Positions 55,220-64,000 of a stretch of 64,000 nt of DNA are shown piece by piece. The notes beneath the pieces are model-generated. The model had not been told where the DNA came from. It saw nothing but the letters and a program-made list of their open reading frames with translations, and did not search any database. This stretch comes from Mucilaginibacter phyllosphaerae (GTDB lineage Bacteria > Bacteroidota > Bacteroidia > Sphingobacteriales > Sphingobacteriaceae). The number at the start of each line of letters is the position of its first letter. Positions within the stretch are counted from its first letter, which is position 1. Location: NCBI RefSeq assembly GCF_004378255.1, contig NZ_SNQG01000002.1:434001-498000 (forward strand). The letters run 5' to 3'. The translations under genes and the position numbers were made by a program.

Positions 55220-56422
55220 ATGAATATACTTTACATCCATCAATATTTTAGAACACCAGCCGAACCCGGCCCTACCCGTTCTTACTGGGTTTGTAAGGAA
55301 TTGATAAAGCAGGGGCATAAAGTAACGATGCTTACCACCAATAGTTCGATAGAAAAAAGCCATAGAAGGGATATTGAAGGCATTGATGTCATCTATCTAA
55401 AAATACCTTACGATAATAAAATGGGGATGTTAAAACGGTTAATAGCGTTCCTTAAGTTTATGTTCAGGTCCACCATGCTGGCGTTTAAAGAAAAAAACGT
55501 CGATCTGGTTATCGCTACTTCAACGCCTTTAACAATCGGTTTCCCGGCGCTGATGTTAAAAAGGTTTAAGAAATTGCCCTATCTGTTTGAAGTGCGCGAC
55601 CTTTGGCCTGAAGTGCCTATTCAAATGGGAGGGATAAAAAATCCGCTGATCATTAAAATGGCGGTGGCTTTTGAAAGAGCCATCTACAAACACGCTACAC
55701 ACATAATAGCCTTATCACCCGGAATGGCTGATGGAGTTAAAAGCGCCGGTGTTGCAGACAGTAAGGTGACCATGATCCCCAATATGTCTAAAATTGATGA
55801 GTTTTGGCCACGCGAAAGAAACGAACAGTTGTGTAAAGATCTTGGTTTAAGGCCAGAGTCATTCAAACTGATTCATTTCGGGTCATTAGGCCTGGCAAAT
55901 GGCGCCAATACGATTGTAGACAGTGCAATTTTATTGAACAATAACCCGGATATTGATATCCTGTTTGTAGGCGGCGGCTCCACAAAAGATGTTTTGGAAA
56001 GCCGCTGTGTGGAAGCTGGCCTTACTAATGTACACTTCCTGGGCAAATTTCCGATGAAAATCATGTCAGAGATCGTTAACTTTTGCGATGTATCTATTGT
56101 AAGTTTTATGGATCTGCCTATCCTGTACACTAATTCGCCAAACAAATTATTCGATTCATTATCGGCAGGTAAACCAATTATTGTGAATTCGGCCGGGTGG
56201 ACAAAAGACCTGGTAGAACAAAACCAATGCGGATATTACGTTAACCCCAACAAGCCGCAAGAATTGGTAGACCGCTTGCTGGAATTGTCGAGATCGCCGC
56301 AAATTATAGCCGATATGGGTACACAGTCCCGCAAACTTGCCGAAACAAAACTTGATAAATCAATATTATGCAAGCAGTTTTGCGAAGTGGTAAAAAGTTT
56401 GCCGGTTGGCAAAACAGCTTAA
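55220..56422 (+). CDS. Glycosyltransferase family 4, WbuB/WcaI-like
   Basis: 400 residues. Start MNILYIHQYFRTPAEPGPTR (typical of WbuB/FnlC-region fucosaminyl-type transferases), then VRDLWPEVPIQMGGIKN, and donor site SPNKLFDSLSAGKPIIVNS. I use the ATG at 55220; a TTG at 55193 adds nine non-conserved residues. It is the third GT4 in a row, adjoining the initiating transferase gene, so it may add the second sugar. Confidence 0.88.
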   Translation: MNILYIHQYFRTPAEPGPTRSYWVCKELIKQGHKVTMLTTNSSIEKSHRRDIEGIDVIYLKIPYDNKMGMLKRLIAFLKFMFRSTMLAFKEKNVDLVIATSTPLTIGFPALMLKRFKKLPYLFEVRDLWPEVPIQMGGIKNPLIIKMAVAFERAIYKHATHIIALSPGMADGVKSAGVADSKVTMIPNMSKIDEFWPRERNEQLCKDLGLRPESFKLIHFGSLGLANGANTIVDSAILLNNNPDIDILFVGGGSTKDVLESRCVEAGLTNVHFLGKFPMKIMSEIVNFCDVSIVSFMDLPILYTNSPNKLFDSLSAGKPIIVNSAGWTKDLVEQNQCGYYVNPNKPQELVDRLLELSRSPQIIADMGTQSRKLAETKLDKSILCKQFCEVVKSLPVGKTA

Positions 56423-56452
56423 TATTAATTTAAAATCAGTTACGTTCAAAAA

Positions 56453-57079
56453 ATGTATTCCATTATAAAAAGGCTTATTGATATGATCATATCAGCAGTG
56501 CTGTTAATTATCTTATTGCCTGTTTTAATTATTGTAGCCATCCTGATAAAACTTGATTCGGCCGGCCCGGTACTTTTTAAACAGATCAGGATCGGGCATT
56601 TGGGGCTGCCTTTCCAGATCTTAAAGTTCCGTACCATGATCAATCGTAAACCACACGAAATAGATCAGTTAAAAGAAGGCGTTATCAAAGGGAACGACAG
56701 CCGTATAACTAAGCTTGGCGCTTACTTGCGCGCCAGCAGTTTAGATGAATTGCCGCAACTCATCAACGTACTTTTAGGCAGCATGACGTTTATTGGCCCA
56801 AGGCCAATTTTACCCGAGCAAAAAGAAGTGGTACCCCCGCAGTACCAAAAACGGTTTTCGGTATATCCGGGTATCTCCGGGCTGGCGCAGGTAAAAGGCC
56901 GTCGTAGCCTGAGCTGGGAAGACCAGCTGATATTTGATTGCGAATATGCTGACAGAAAAAGCTTTAAACTGGATATCTATATCATGATCAGAACGGTTGC
57001 GGTAGTGTTTTCTAAAAAAGATATTTACGGTGCCGAAGGTAAAAACTGGCGCTTATACCGCGAAGAATGGAAAAAATAA
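56453..57079 (+). CDS. PglC-type undecaprenyl-phosphate sugar-phosphate transferase
   Basis: 208 residues, monotopic phosphoglycosyltransferase. A hydrophobic helix (MIISAVLLIILLPVLIIVAI), then KLDSAGPVLFKQIRIGHLG, FQILKFRTM, catalytic SLDELPQLINVLLG (DE pair) and FIGPRPILPE, PGISGLAQVKGRRSLSWEDQ. It starts the glycan by moving a UDP-amino-sugar phosphate to undecaprenyl phosphate. It overlaps the aldolase gene by 13 bp. The CapD-like dehydratase at 59233 may supply its donor. Confidence 0.93.
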   Translation: MYSIIKRLIDMIISAVLLIILLPVLIIVAILIKLDSAGPVLFKQIRIGHLGLPFQILKFRTMINRKPHEIDQLKEGVIKGNDSRITKLGAYLRASSLDELPQLINVLLGSMTFIGPRPILPEQKEVVPPQYQKRFSVYPGISGLAQVKGRRSLSWEDQLIFDCEYADRKSFKLDIYIMIRTVAVVFSKKDIYGAEGKNWRLYREEWKK

Positions 57080-57900
57080 ACAGGCCTATGAAATTAATGT
57101 ACATTACTAACGACCCGCATATTGCCACTTATGCAGAAAGCTGTGGTGTACAGCGCATTTTTGTTGATATGGAATATATAGGCAAAGATGAAAGGCAGGG
57201 GCATTTAGATACGCATAAGGCCAAACATACCCCGGCAGATGTAAAAAGAGTAAAGGGCGTTTTGCAAAAAGCAGAGGTTATGGTACGCATAAACCCTATT
57301 TATGATGGAACTGCTAATGAAGTGGAGGATGTTATTAAAGCCGGTGCGGATGTAATTATGCTGCCCATGTTTAAAACAGTAGCAGAGATTGATACCCTTG
57401 TTGGGCTGGTAAATAAACGTGCCCGCATTTGTTTATTATTAGAAACGCCGCAGGCTTTGGCACGCTTAGACAGCATTTTGGAAAGGGCGGCAGATCTGGA
57501 TGAGATCCATCTGGGGCTGAACGACCTGCACCTGGCTATGCAGCTTGATTTTATGTTTGAATTGCTGTCGGGTGGTTTGGTTGAGTATGTTGCGGGTGCC
57601 GTTAAGGCAAAAGGGTTGATATTTGGTTTCGGAGGCATTGCCTGTATTGGCGGCGGCGCTATCCCGGCAGAATTAATATTAAGCGAGCATATTCGTTTGG
57701 GTTCAGAAATGGTTATCCTTTCGCGCACGTTCCATCATAATGCCAGGTCTCTGGATGATCTGAAAAACAAAATAGATCTGAAGAAGGAAATAGACTTGTT
57801 GCAGGATACCTGTATTAAATATAGCCAGGTTAATTCATCTACACTTTTGCAAAACAGACAGTTACTGAAAGCGGCTATCAGTAAACTCAAAAAATCATAG
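57067..57900 (+). CDS. HpcH/HpaI-family aldolase/lyase
   Basis: 277 residues, a TIM barrel of the HpcH/HpaI aldolase/citrate-lyase family. VQRIFVDMEYIGKDERQG, VMVRINPIYDGTANEVEDVI, KAGADVIMLPMFKTVAEID and LLLETPQALARLDSIL (metal-binding Glu) are recognisable. In the family it cleaves or forms 2-keto-3-deoxy acids using pyruvate-like enolates. Within a polysaccharide locus it may build or remove an acidic substituent. The ATG at 57067 overlaps the sugar transferase; an ATG at 57088 is also possible. Confidence 0.85.
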   Translation: MEKINRPMKLMYITNDPHIATYAESCGVQRIFVDMEYIGKDERQGHLDTHKAKHTPADVKRVKGVLQKAEVMVRINPIYDGTANEVEDVIKAGADVIMLPMFKTVAEIDTLVGLVNKRARICLLLETPQALARLDSILERAADLDEIHLGLNDLHLAMQLDFMFELLSGGLVEYVAGAVKAKGLIFGFGGIACIGGGAIPAELILSEHIRLGSEMVILSRTFHHNARSLDDLKNKIDLKKEIDLLQDTCIKYSQVNSSTLLQNRQLLKAAISKLKKS

Positions 57901-57926
57901 TATTACACCTAATAATAGTTTGGCTT

Positions 57927-58892
57927 GTGATTAAAATAGCATTTGCATTTCCTGAAGACAGGCTGCCGCAGTTTACTGCTCTGGTAAATGAATATCTTGA
58001 TGAAAGTACAGATACATCTTTTCATTTTGTATCAGATAAAGAAGCCTTGATAGCCTTGTCTCCGGAGGTTTTAATTACCAACCAATATAATTGGGTATTT
58101 GAATATTATCAAGGGCCTAATCAGCTCAAATGGATTCATTTTATGAGCGCCGGTGTAGATAAGGCGCTGGAAGAAATTGCTAAAAAGCCACAAAATGGGC
58201 TGGTTGTAACAAACGTTAGCGGCATACACGAAGAGTGTATCCGTAATTACGTTTTCTCGTGGATATTGGGTGATGCACAGAATTTGCTGTTTAATTACGA
58301 TAATCAAAAGGCAAATGCCTGGGTGCGCAGGCAGTCGGTATCATTGGTAAACAAAACAATACTTGTTTATGGCTACGGTAGTGTAGGGCGTTCTATCGGG
58401 AAACTTGCCCGTACATTAGGCATGCAGGTAATTGGTGTGGTAAACCAAAGTAAACAAGAAGATACGAGCATTAAAACTATTGTCTTTGAACAGGTACAGC
58501 AATACGCTGCCGCTGCAGATTATATAATTGTATCAGCACCGCTAACTGCCAAAACGCGTAAAACACTTAACAGTGACTTTTTTAACCTGTTTACTCAAAA
58601 GCCGGTTCTGATCAATATTTCCCGTGCAGAAATGGTGGATATGAATGCTCTTTTATTAGCATTGGATAACGGTGTAATAAGAGCTGCCATTCTGGATGTT
58701 CATGATACTGAACCATTGCCTGCAGAATCGGGACTATGGGGTAAACAAGGATTGTTTTTAACACCCCACATTTCTGGCTATACCAATAACGGGATGGAAC
58801 TGGGGATGAAAAAATTAAATGACCTGCTAAAGTGTTACCTGTCATCTGGCATACCAAACCATATGCAAGTATTGGTAAATAGAGGCTATTAA
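57927..58892 (+). CDS. D-isomer-specific 2-hydroxyacid dehydrogenase
   Basis: 321 residues. N-terminal substrate domain, NAD site LVYGYGSVGRSIGKLARTLG (about 149-168), catalytic Arg in NISRAEMVD, Glu in DVHDTEPLP and His in TPHISGYT. It interconverts 2-keto and D-2-hydroxy acids. The start is GTG at 57927; no ATG gives the full first strand. It lies 26 nt after the aldolase, so the two may handle the same keto acid. It is the last gene of the 32.4-58.9 kb run. Confidence 0.88.
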   Translation: MIKIAFAFPEDRLPQFTALVNEYLDESTDTSFHFVSDKEALIALSPEVLITNQYNWVFEYYQGPNQLKWIHFMSAGVDKALEEIAKKPQNGLVVTNVSGIHEECIRNYVFSWILGDAQNLLFNYDNQKANAWVRRQSVSLVNKTILVYGYGSVGRSIGKLARTLGMQVIGVVNQSKQEDTSIKTIVFEQVQQYAAAADYIIVSAPLTAKTRKTLNSDFFNLFTQKPVLINISRAEMVDMNALLLALDNGVIRAAILDVHDTEPLPAESGLWGKQGLFLTPHISGYTNNGMELGMKKLNDLLKCYLSSGIPNHMQVLVNRGY

Positions 58893-58968
58893 TTTCATTA
58901 TTAGTAAGATATCTTTTTTAGCTATCAAAATACATAGAAATATCTATTTTAATTTTAACAGTAATTAT

Positions 58969-59213
58969 TATATTTGTAAGGTTAATAACAAATTTCCCCC
59001 GATTGTGTTGTGACGTTTAGTTACTGTGCATTTACATCAGCATGGTAATTAAAGTATAATAAAATGAAGATTACAGGCATAATGATTAGCCTGTTGTCAT
59101 CAATGTTATTGAATTATAAACAGAAATGATAACTGATACATACATTGTAATTTAACGATGTAAGTATGCCCCCAAACCAGGCATATCAGTAAAAGTTGAA
59201 AAATTTAGCTTTG
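58969..59213 (+). promoter_or_regulatory. Promoter candidates before the dehydratase/Kdo genes
   Basis: TATATTTG at 58969-58976 and TAGCTTTG at 59206-59213 both fit TAnnTTTG. The second would give a leader of only about 15 nt. The rest of the 340-bp gap (58893-59232) is AT-rich and I see no gene or stable hairpin in it. Confidence 0.45.
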
Positions 59214-59232
59214 CGTCATCTGCTTACATCAA

Positions 59233-61185
59233 ATGCCCATGAAAAAATATTTACTTTTTAGTAAGGTAGTACCCAGGTGGATAATCATGTTATTAGACTT
59301 TGTAATTGTAACATGGTCTTTTGCATCATCATACCTTATTGTAAATCGTTTTGAATTTGCCAATATATTAAGAGGGTACTTTTTTATTTATACAGGGGTA
59401 TATTGTATCATAACTGCAATAGTTATGTACCTGATGCGTATCCATACAGGGCTTATCCGCTACTCAAATACCCGCGATGTGCTGCGTATTTTCGGCTCGG
59501 TATTTATAAGTAGTTTGGCATATTTAATTGTTATTACATTGTGGATAAGGCCAAATTTGCACATTAATGCTGCCACTATTGATCTGGTATTACTGGTAAA
59601 TTTCTCCCTGTCGAGCACGTTGCTTATTTTGCTGCGAAGCGCCGTAAAAAGTGCTTTTAACTATCTTAACAATTATTCCAGTTCCAAAAAAACATCGGTG
59701 CTTATCTATGGGTCAGATACCAGCGCGGTGTTGGTTAAGCAGGCTTTAGAGGCAAGCGCTAAAACTAATTTTGTTATAGTTGGCTTTGTTGATGCCGATA
59801 ACAGCAAGATAAATAAAGAGATACAGCAAGTACGGGTATATGATATAAATAAACTTGCCAAACTGAAACAAAAACGCTCTATTGATAAGATGATCATCAT
59901 GAACCATCATCTGGATGAGCAATCTAAAAAAACGGCGCTTGAGGCATGCCTTGCATTAGGCATACAGGTACTTACCGTGCCGCCGTCAGATCAGTGGATA
60001 TACGGTAAGCTAAACATGCAGCAAATAAAAGATCTTAAAATAGAAGACCTGCTGCAACGTAAAACCATCCAGATTGATACTACCCGCATTTCTCAGGATC
60101 TGCAGGGCAAACGGGTTTTGGTTACAGGCGCTGCCGGGTCTATCGGGTCCGAAATCGTTCAGCAAGTATTGCAGTATAATCCTGCAATGGTTATACTTTG
60201 CGACCAGGCCGAATCTCCGCTGCATGAGATTCGTTTAGAGGTGGAAGAAAAATATGCGCAAATACCCATTAAAATATTTATTGGCGATATTCGTAACTAC
60301 CATCGCATGCATAAATTATTTGCAGATTACCGGCCCGAAGTTGTGTATCATGCCGCTGCCTATAAGCATGTGCCAATGATGGAAGAAAACCCTTCAGAAG
60401 CAATAAGAGCTAATGTGCTGGGCACAAAAAATATTGCCGACCTATCCCTTGCATTCGGTGCAAATAAGTTTGTAATGGTATCAACAGATAAGGCTGTAAA
60501 CCCTACAAATATTATGGGCGCAACCAAGCGTATTGCCGAGATCTACATCCAATCGCTTAAAAACAGCCCCGAGAATAAGCATACCTGCTTTATTACCACC
60601 CGCTTTGGTAACGTATTAGGGTCTAACGGTTCGGTTATACCGCGTTTTAGGGCGCAGATTCAAAAAGGCGGCCCTATAACGGTAACCCACCCGGAGATTA
60701 CCCGGTATTTTATGACCATACCCGAGGCCGTGCATCTGGTGTTAGAAGCGGGTACAATGGGCAGCGGCGGCGAAATATTTATTTTTGACATGGGCGAACC
60801 TGTACGTATAGTTGACCTGGCGCTTAAAATGATTAAACTGGCCGGTTTACAGCCAGACAGGGATATTAAGATAGTTTACAGCGGACTGCGCCCGGGCGAA
60901 AAGTTATACGAAGAGTTGCTTAACGATGGTGAAAGCACTATGGCTACCCATCACGAAAAAATTAAAATATCGCAGGTAATAACTTATGCTTATAAACAGG
61001 TTGCCGATGATATTAAGGAGTTGATATCCTTAAATGAAAAGGACAATGAAACAGCTGTTGTTCATAAGATGAAAGCCATTGTACCCGAGTTTATCAGTAA
61101 AAATTCAAAATTTGAAAATCTGGACGGTAAACGTTTAGAAAGTATAAAGATAGATACGAAAAAGTTACGGGTGCTGCAGGATTAG
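59233..61185 (+). CDS. Membrane-bound NDP-sugar 4,6-dehydratase, CapD/PglF/WbpM type
   Basis: 650 residues. Four N-terminal membrane helices (about 10-140), a CoA-binding-like Rossmann domain (about 150-260), then the SDR dehydratase: VTGAAGSIGSEIVQQVL (about 297-313), HAAAYKHVPMMEENP, STDKAVNPTNIMGATKR (catalytic D-K and M-K instead of Y-K) and RFGNVLGSNGSVIP. It turns UDP-GlcNAc into UDP-2-acetamido-2,6-dideoxy-xylo-hexos-4-ulose. No dedicated PglE-type transaminase is found beside it. Confidence 0.94.
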   Translation: MPMKKYLLFSKVVPRWIIMLLDFVIVTWSFASSYLIVNRFEFANILRGYFFIYTGVYCIITAIVMYLMRIHTGLIRYSNTRDVLRIFGSVFISSLAYLIVITLWIRPNLHINAATIDLVLLVNFSLSSTLLILLRSAVKSAFNYLNNYSSSKKTSVLIYGSDTSAVLVKQALEASAKTNFVIVGFVDADNSKINKEIQQVRVYDINKLAKLKQKRSIDKMIIMNHHLDEQSKKTALEACLALGIQVLTVPPSDQWIYGKLNMQQIKDLKIEDLLQRKTIQIDTTRISQDLQGKRVLVTGAAGSIGSEIVQQVLQYNPAMVILCDQAESPLHEIRLEVEEKYAQIPIKIFIGDIRNYHRMHKLFADYRPEVVYHAAAYKHVPMMEENPSEAIRANVLGTKNIADLSLAFGANKFVMVSTDKAVNPTNIMGATKRIAEIYIQSLKNSPENKHTCFITTRFGNVLGSNGSVIPRFRAQIQKGGPITVTHPEITRYFMTIPEAVHLVLEAGTMGSGGEIFIFDMGEPVRIVDLALKMIKLAGLQPDRDIKIVYSGLRPGEKLYEELLNDGESTMATHHEKIKISQVITYAYKQVADDIKELISLNEKDNETAVVHKMKAIVPEFISKNSKFENLDGKRLESIKIDTKKLRVLQD

Positions 61186-61308
61186 TAAATACACTAATAA
61201 CCGCTTTTGCCTGATGTTTGTGGTTTCAGCACATACAGGTCATTTATCTTATCTGATTTTATTGCCTATTATTGCAATACCAAATAATGGCCCGAGCTTT
61301 TGCAGCTT

Positions 61309-62244
61309 ATGAAGAGTATTGCCCAAAAAGTATTTGATATAGAGATTGCATCCTTGCAGTATGTGGCATTGATGATTGATGATGAATTTAGCCTTGCCGT
61401 TGATGCCATATTAAGATCAGCTGGTAAGCTGGTGGTTTGTGGTATGGGTAAATCCGGCCATATCGCTAAAAAGATCTCGGCTACATTCACCAGCACCGGT
61501 ACCCCCAGCTTTTTTATGCACCCTGCCGAAGCTTTTCACGGAGACCTGGGTATGATAAGCGCCAGTGATGTGGTACTATTGGTGTCTTATTCCGGCGAGA
61601 CCGAAGAAGTGCTTAAAATAGTCCCGTATCTACAATACAATAAAAATACTTTTATAGCAATCACCGGCAACCCGCTGTCTACGCTGGCCAAAAATGCAAC
61701 CTATCATTTAAGCGTTTGCGTTAAGCAGGAGGCATGCCCTTTAGAGTTAGCCCCTACATCGTCTACCACAGCTACGCTGGTTATGGGTGATGCGCTTGCC
61801 GTGGCGTTAATGACTGCAAGAGATTTTTCTCCGGCAGATTTTGCCCGTTTCCACCCCGGCGGCAGGCTTGGCCGCAAGCTGCTGGTAAGGGTTAAGGATC
61901 TGATGCGTACAGATAAGCTTCCGTTTATTGATACCGATGCCACATTCACACAGCTGGTACTGCAAATGAGCGAAGGTAAATTAGGGATGGTTATTGTAGG
62001 TACATCCGGCAAGGTACACGGTATCATAACAGATGGTGACCTGCGCCGCGGCCTGGTGAAGTACGATGACATTTATCACCTGCCAATTACCAGCCTGATG
62101 AACCCTAACCCTATGAGTATTAATGAGCATGAATTGGTTTACGATGCCGAGGAACTGATGATGAAGCATAAAATAACCACCTTGCTGGTACATAATGATG
62201 CCAAGGTACTTACAGGCGTTTATCAGATCTTTAATCAGGCGTAG
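61309..62244 (+). CDS. kdsD: D-arabinose 5-phosphate isomerase (KpsF/GutQ family)
   Basis: 311 residues. SIS domain (VVCGMGKSGHIAKKISATFT, SYSGETEEVLKIVPYL) at about 35-170 and a CBS pair (about 200-311; VHGIITDGDLRRGL). It makes arabinose 5-phosphate from ribulose 5-phosphate, feeding Kdo synthesis. I prefer ATG 61309 over TTG 61300. kdsB follows after 4 nt. Confidence 0.93.
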   Translation: MKSIAQKVFDIEIASLQYVALMIDDEFSLAVDAILRSAGKLVVCGMGKSGHIAKKISATFTSTGTPSFFMHPAEAFHGDLGMISASDVVLLVSYSGETEEVLKIVPYLQYNKNTFIAITGNPLSTLAKNATYHLSVCVKQEACPLELAPTSSTTATLVMGDALAVALMTARDFSPADFARFHPGGRLGRKLLVRVKDLMRTDKLPFIDTDATFTQLVLQMSEGKLGMVIVGTSGKVHGIITDGDLRRGLVKYDDIYHLPITSLMNPNPMSINEHELVYDAEELMMKHKITTLLVHNDAKVLTGVYQIFNQA

Positions 62245-62248
62245 CAAA

Positions 62249-62989
62249 ATGAAGGTAATTATTGTTATACCCGCACGTTTAAAATCTACCCGGCTGCCGC
62301 GTAAGGTGCTTTTAGATTTGGGCGGTAAACCGGTGATACAGCGTGTTTATGAGGCTTGCCAAAAAGCTACCCTCCATCACCAGATCTGGATAGCTGCAGA
62401 CAGCAATGAGGTTTTTGATGTGTGCAAGGCTTTTACCCCAAACGTTATCATGACCAAAGAAGAGCATCCCAGCGGTACCGACCGTATTGCCGAGGTGATT
62501 GAAACTATTGCCTGCGATATGGTAATAAATGTGCAGGGCGATGAGCCATTCTTTGATGCCGGGATTATTGACCGCCTGATAACTGCACTACAGCAAAGTG
62601 ATGCCGTTATGGCCAGTGTTTGCGCGCCGGTACAAAACAACGGGGAATTAAATAACCCCAACCTGGTAAAGGTGGTTACAGATGTAAATAGTAATGCTAT
62701 TTACTTTTCCAGATACGCCATTCCCTTTTCTCGGGATGCAGAGGTGGAAGAAACATCAGCTTATAAAAAGCATATGGGCGTTTATGCCTATAGGGCATCT
62801 TTCCTTAAAAAGTTTATCACGATGCCCGTTTCTTTTTTAGAAAGTACAGAAAAACTGGAGCAGTTAAGAGCGATAGAGAACGGATATAAAATTAAAATGA
62901 TTGAAGTAAAAGGTATAGAGAAGGGAATAGATACCCCGGAAGACTTACTGCTTGCACGGAAAAAAATAGAACAGAATGGCACTATATAA
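62249..62989 (+). CDS. kdsB: 3-deoxy-manno-octulosonate cytidylyltransferase
   Basis: 246 residues. IVIPARLKSTRLPRKVLLDL (about 4-23) is the CTP-binding signature; NVQGDEPF and the C-terminal KGIEKGIDTPEDL are intact. It forms CMP-Kdo for lipid A glycosylation. The ATG at 62249 replaces a longer open frame that runs back into kdsD. It overlaps kdsA by 14 bp. Confidence 0.95.
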   Translation: MKVIIVIPARLKSTRLPRKVLLDLGGKPVIQRVYEACQKATLHHQIWIAADSNEVFDVCKAFTPNVIMTKEEHPSGTDRIAEVIETIACDMVINVQGDEPFFDAGIIDRLITALQQSDAVMASVCAPVQNNGELNNPNLVKVVTDVNSNAIYFSRYAIPFSRDAEVEETSAYKKHMGVYAYRASFLKKFITMPVSFLESTEKLEQLRAIENGYKIKMIEVKGIEKGIDTPEDLLLARKKIEQNGTI

Positions 62990-63755
62990 TGATATTACCC
63001 AAAAACCTTTTTTTATTGTTGGCCCATGCGTTATGGAGAACCAGGAACTGCTTTACACCGTGGCCGAAAAGGTTGCCGAAATTGGCAGTAGATACCCGGT
63101 AACCGTAGTATTTAAATCATCGTTTGATAAGGCTAACCGTACCAGCGCACATGCATACCGTGGCCCCGGTTTAGCCAAGGGGATGGAGATGCTGAACAAG
63201 GTTAAAGAAAAATTCAGCCTGCCCGTTACTACAGATATCCATGAGCCATTCCAGGCGGCGGCTTGTGCCGAAGTGGTGGATATTTTACAGATCCCGGCAT
63301 TTTTATGCAGGCAGACAGACTTGCTGATTGCCGCAGCCGAAACAGGCAAGATAGTTAATGTTAAAAAGGCCCAGTTCTTATCCGGGCAGGATATGTTTTA
63401 TCCGGCGCAAAAGGTTAAAGATGCAGGTAACAACCAGGTAATACTTACCGAGCGTGGCAATTCTTTCGGTTATAACAACCTGGTGGTCGATTTCAGGAAT
63501 ATTTATGACATGAAAGAATTTGGTTACCCGGTATGTATGGATTGCACCCATTCGGTACAACGGCCGGGAGGTGCAGGAGGCAAAACCGGGGGCGACCGTA
63601 AATTTGTGCCTAATATGGCACATGCTGCCAAAGCATTTGGCGCCAGCGGCTATTTTATAGAAACACATCCAGACCCGGACAATGCCCTTAGCGACGGCCC
63701 TAATATGCTTTACTTAAAAGATCTGGAAGAGCTGATCAAATCACTCATCAACTAA
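62976..63755 (+). CDS. kdsA: 3-deoxy-8-phosphooctulonate synthase
   Basis: 259 residues, slightly short of the E. coli enzyme. FFIVGPCVMENQEL (about 12-25), FKSSFDKANRTSAHAYRGPG, VTTDIHEPFQAAACAEVVDI, IPAFLCRQTDLL and MDCTHSVQRPGG are all present. VGPC carries the Cys that binds metal in metal-dependent KdsA. It condenses arabinose 5-phosphate with phosphoenolpyruvate. Overlap with kdsB and closeness to kdsD make a compact Kdo operon. Confidence 0.96.
   Translation: MALYNDITQKPFFIVGPCVMENQELLYTVAEKVAEIGSRYPVTVVFKSSFDKANRTSAHAYRGPGLAKGMEMLNKVKEKFSLPVTTDIHEPFQAAACAEVVDILQIPAFLCRQTDLLIAAAETGKIVNVKKAQFLSGQDMFYPAQKVKDAGNNQVILTERGNSFGYNNLVVDFRNIYDMKEFGYPVCMDCTHSVQRPGGAGGKTGGDRKFVPNMAHAAKAFGASGYFIETHPDPDNALSDGPNMLYLKDLEELIKSLIN

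Positions 63756-64000
<245 letters not shown>

Overview
The window looks like chromosomal DNA of a member of the Bacteroidota, most likely family Sphingobacteriaceae (a Mucilaginibacter- or Pedobacter-like organism). This is inferred from protein flavour and gene order, from promoters of the TTTG-N17-20-TAnnTTTG type, and from the near absence of Shine-Dalgarno (SD) sequences except at rpsU and hpf. GC content is moderate. No rRNA, complete insertion sequence, prophage or CRISPR array is visible.

Layout. 1-1032: the 5' part of a secreted GH43 glycosidase (minus strand). 1099-1862: an array of 186-bp repeats with inverted-repeat arms and no convincing gene. 2.0-6.9 kb: lipoprotein, pth, a YoeB-type toxin-antitoxin pair, an ArsC/Spx-like protein, an M1 aminopeptidase and a CarboxypepD_reg-like protein. 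7.0-8.5 kb: rpsU-xerC-hpf. 8.6-22.7 kb: the core expression block, with four tRNAs, tuf, tRNA-Trp, secE, nusG, rplKAJL, rpoB, rpoC and a DUF3467 gene. 22.8-25.6 kb: GDP-fucose synthase, rfbD and rfbA. 26.0-31.7 kb (minus strand): miaA, a PRiA4b ORF-3-like gene, a CCA-adding enzyme, a Sua5/TsaC protein, a GT9 glycosyltransferase and dapD. 31.8 kb: a small S4-domain protein.

32.4-58.9 kb is one co-oriented, tightly packed surface-polysaccharide locus. It holds an outer-membrane export lipoprotein and a Wzc-type BY-kinase, then a UDP-HexNAc dehydrogenase/epimerase pair. Next comes a nonulosonic (pseudaminic-type) acid pathway: pseB, pseC, a NeuB-like/cytidylyltransferase fusion, pseG, a NeuD/PglD-like acyltransferase, an SDR, a metallophosphoesterase, an ATP-grasp ligase and pseI. 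It ends with a Wzx flippase, glycosyltransferases, two acyltransferases, a Wzy-like polymerase, a PglC-type initiating transferase, an HpcH/HpaI-type aldolase and a 2-hydroxyacid dehydrogenase. 59.2-63.8 kb adds a CapD/PglF-type 4,6-dehydratase and the Kdo genes kdsD, kdsB and kdsA. The window ends inside a DUF6122-like gene.

Three observations stand out. (1) Many gaps between co-directional genes, including nusG/rplK, rplL/rpoB, rpoB/rpoC and tRNA spacers, are filled by quasi-palindromes made of degenerate 7- or 8-nt words in one arm and their reverse complements in the other. Different loci use different words but the same architecture. (2) rpsU and hpf both carry strong SD sequences in a genome that otherwise hardly uses them, while xerC between them has none. 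(3) The nonulosonate cluster has two NeuB-family synthases, one fused to the nucleotidyltransferase, lacks a visible GNAT-type PseH, and contains an SDR/phosphoesterase/ATP-grasp trio that the known pathway does not need.
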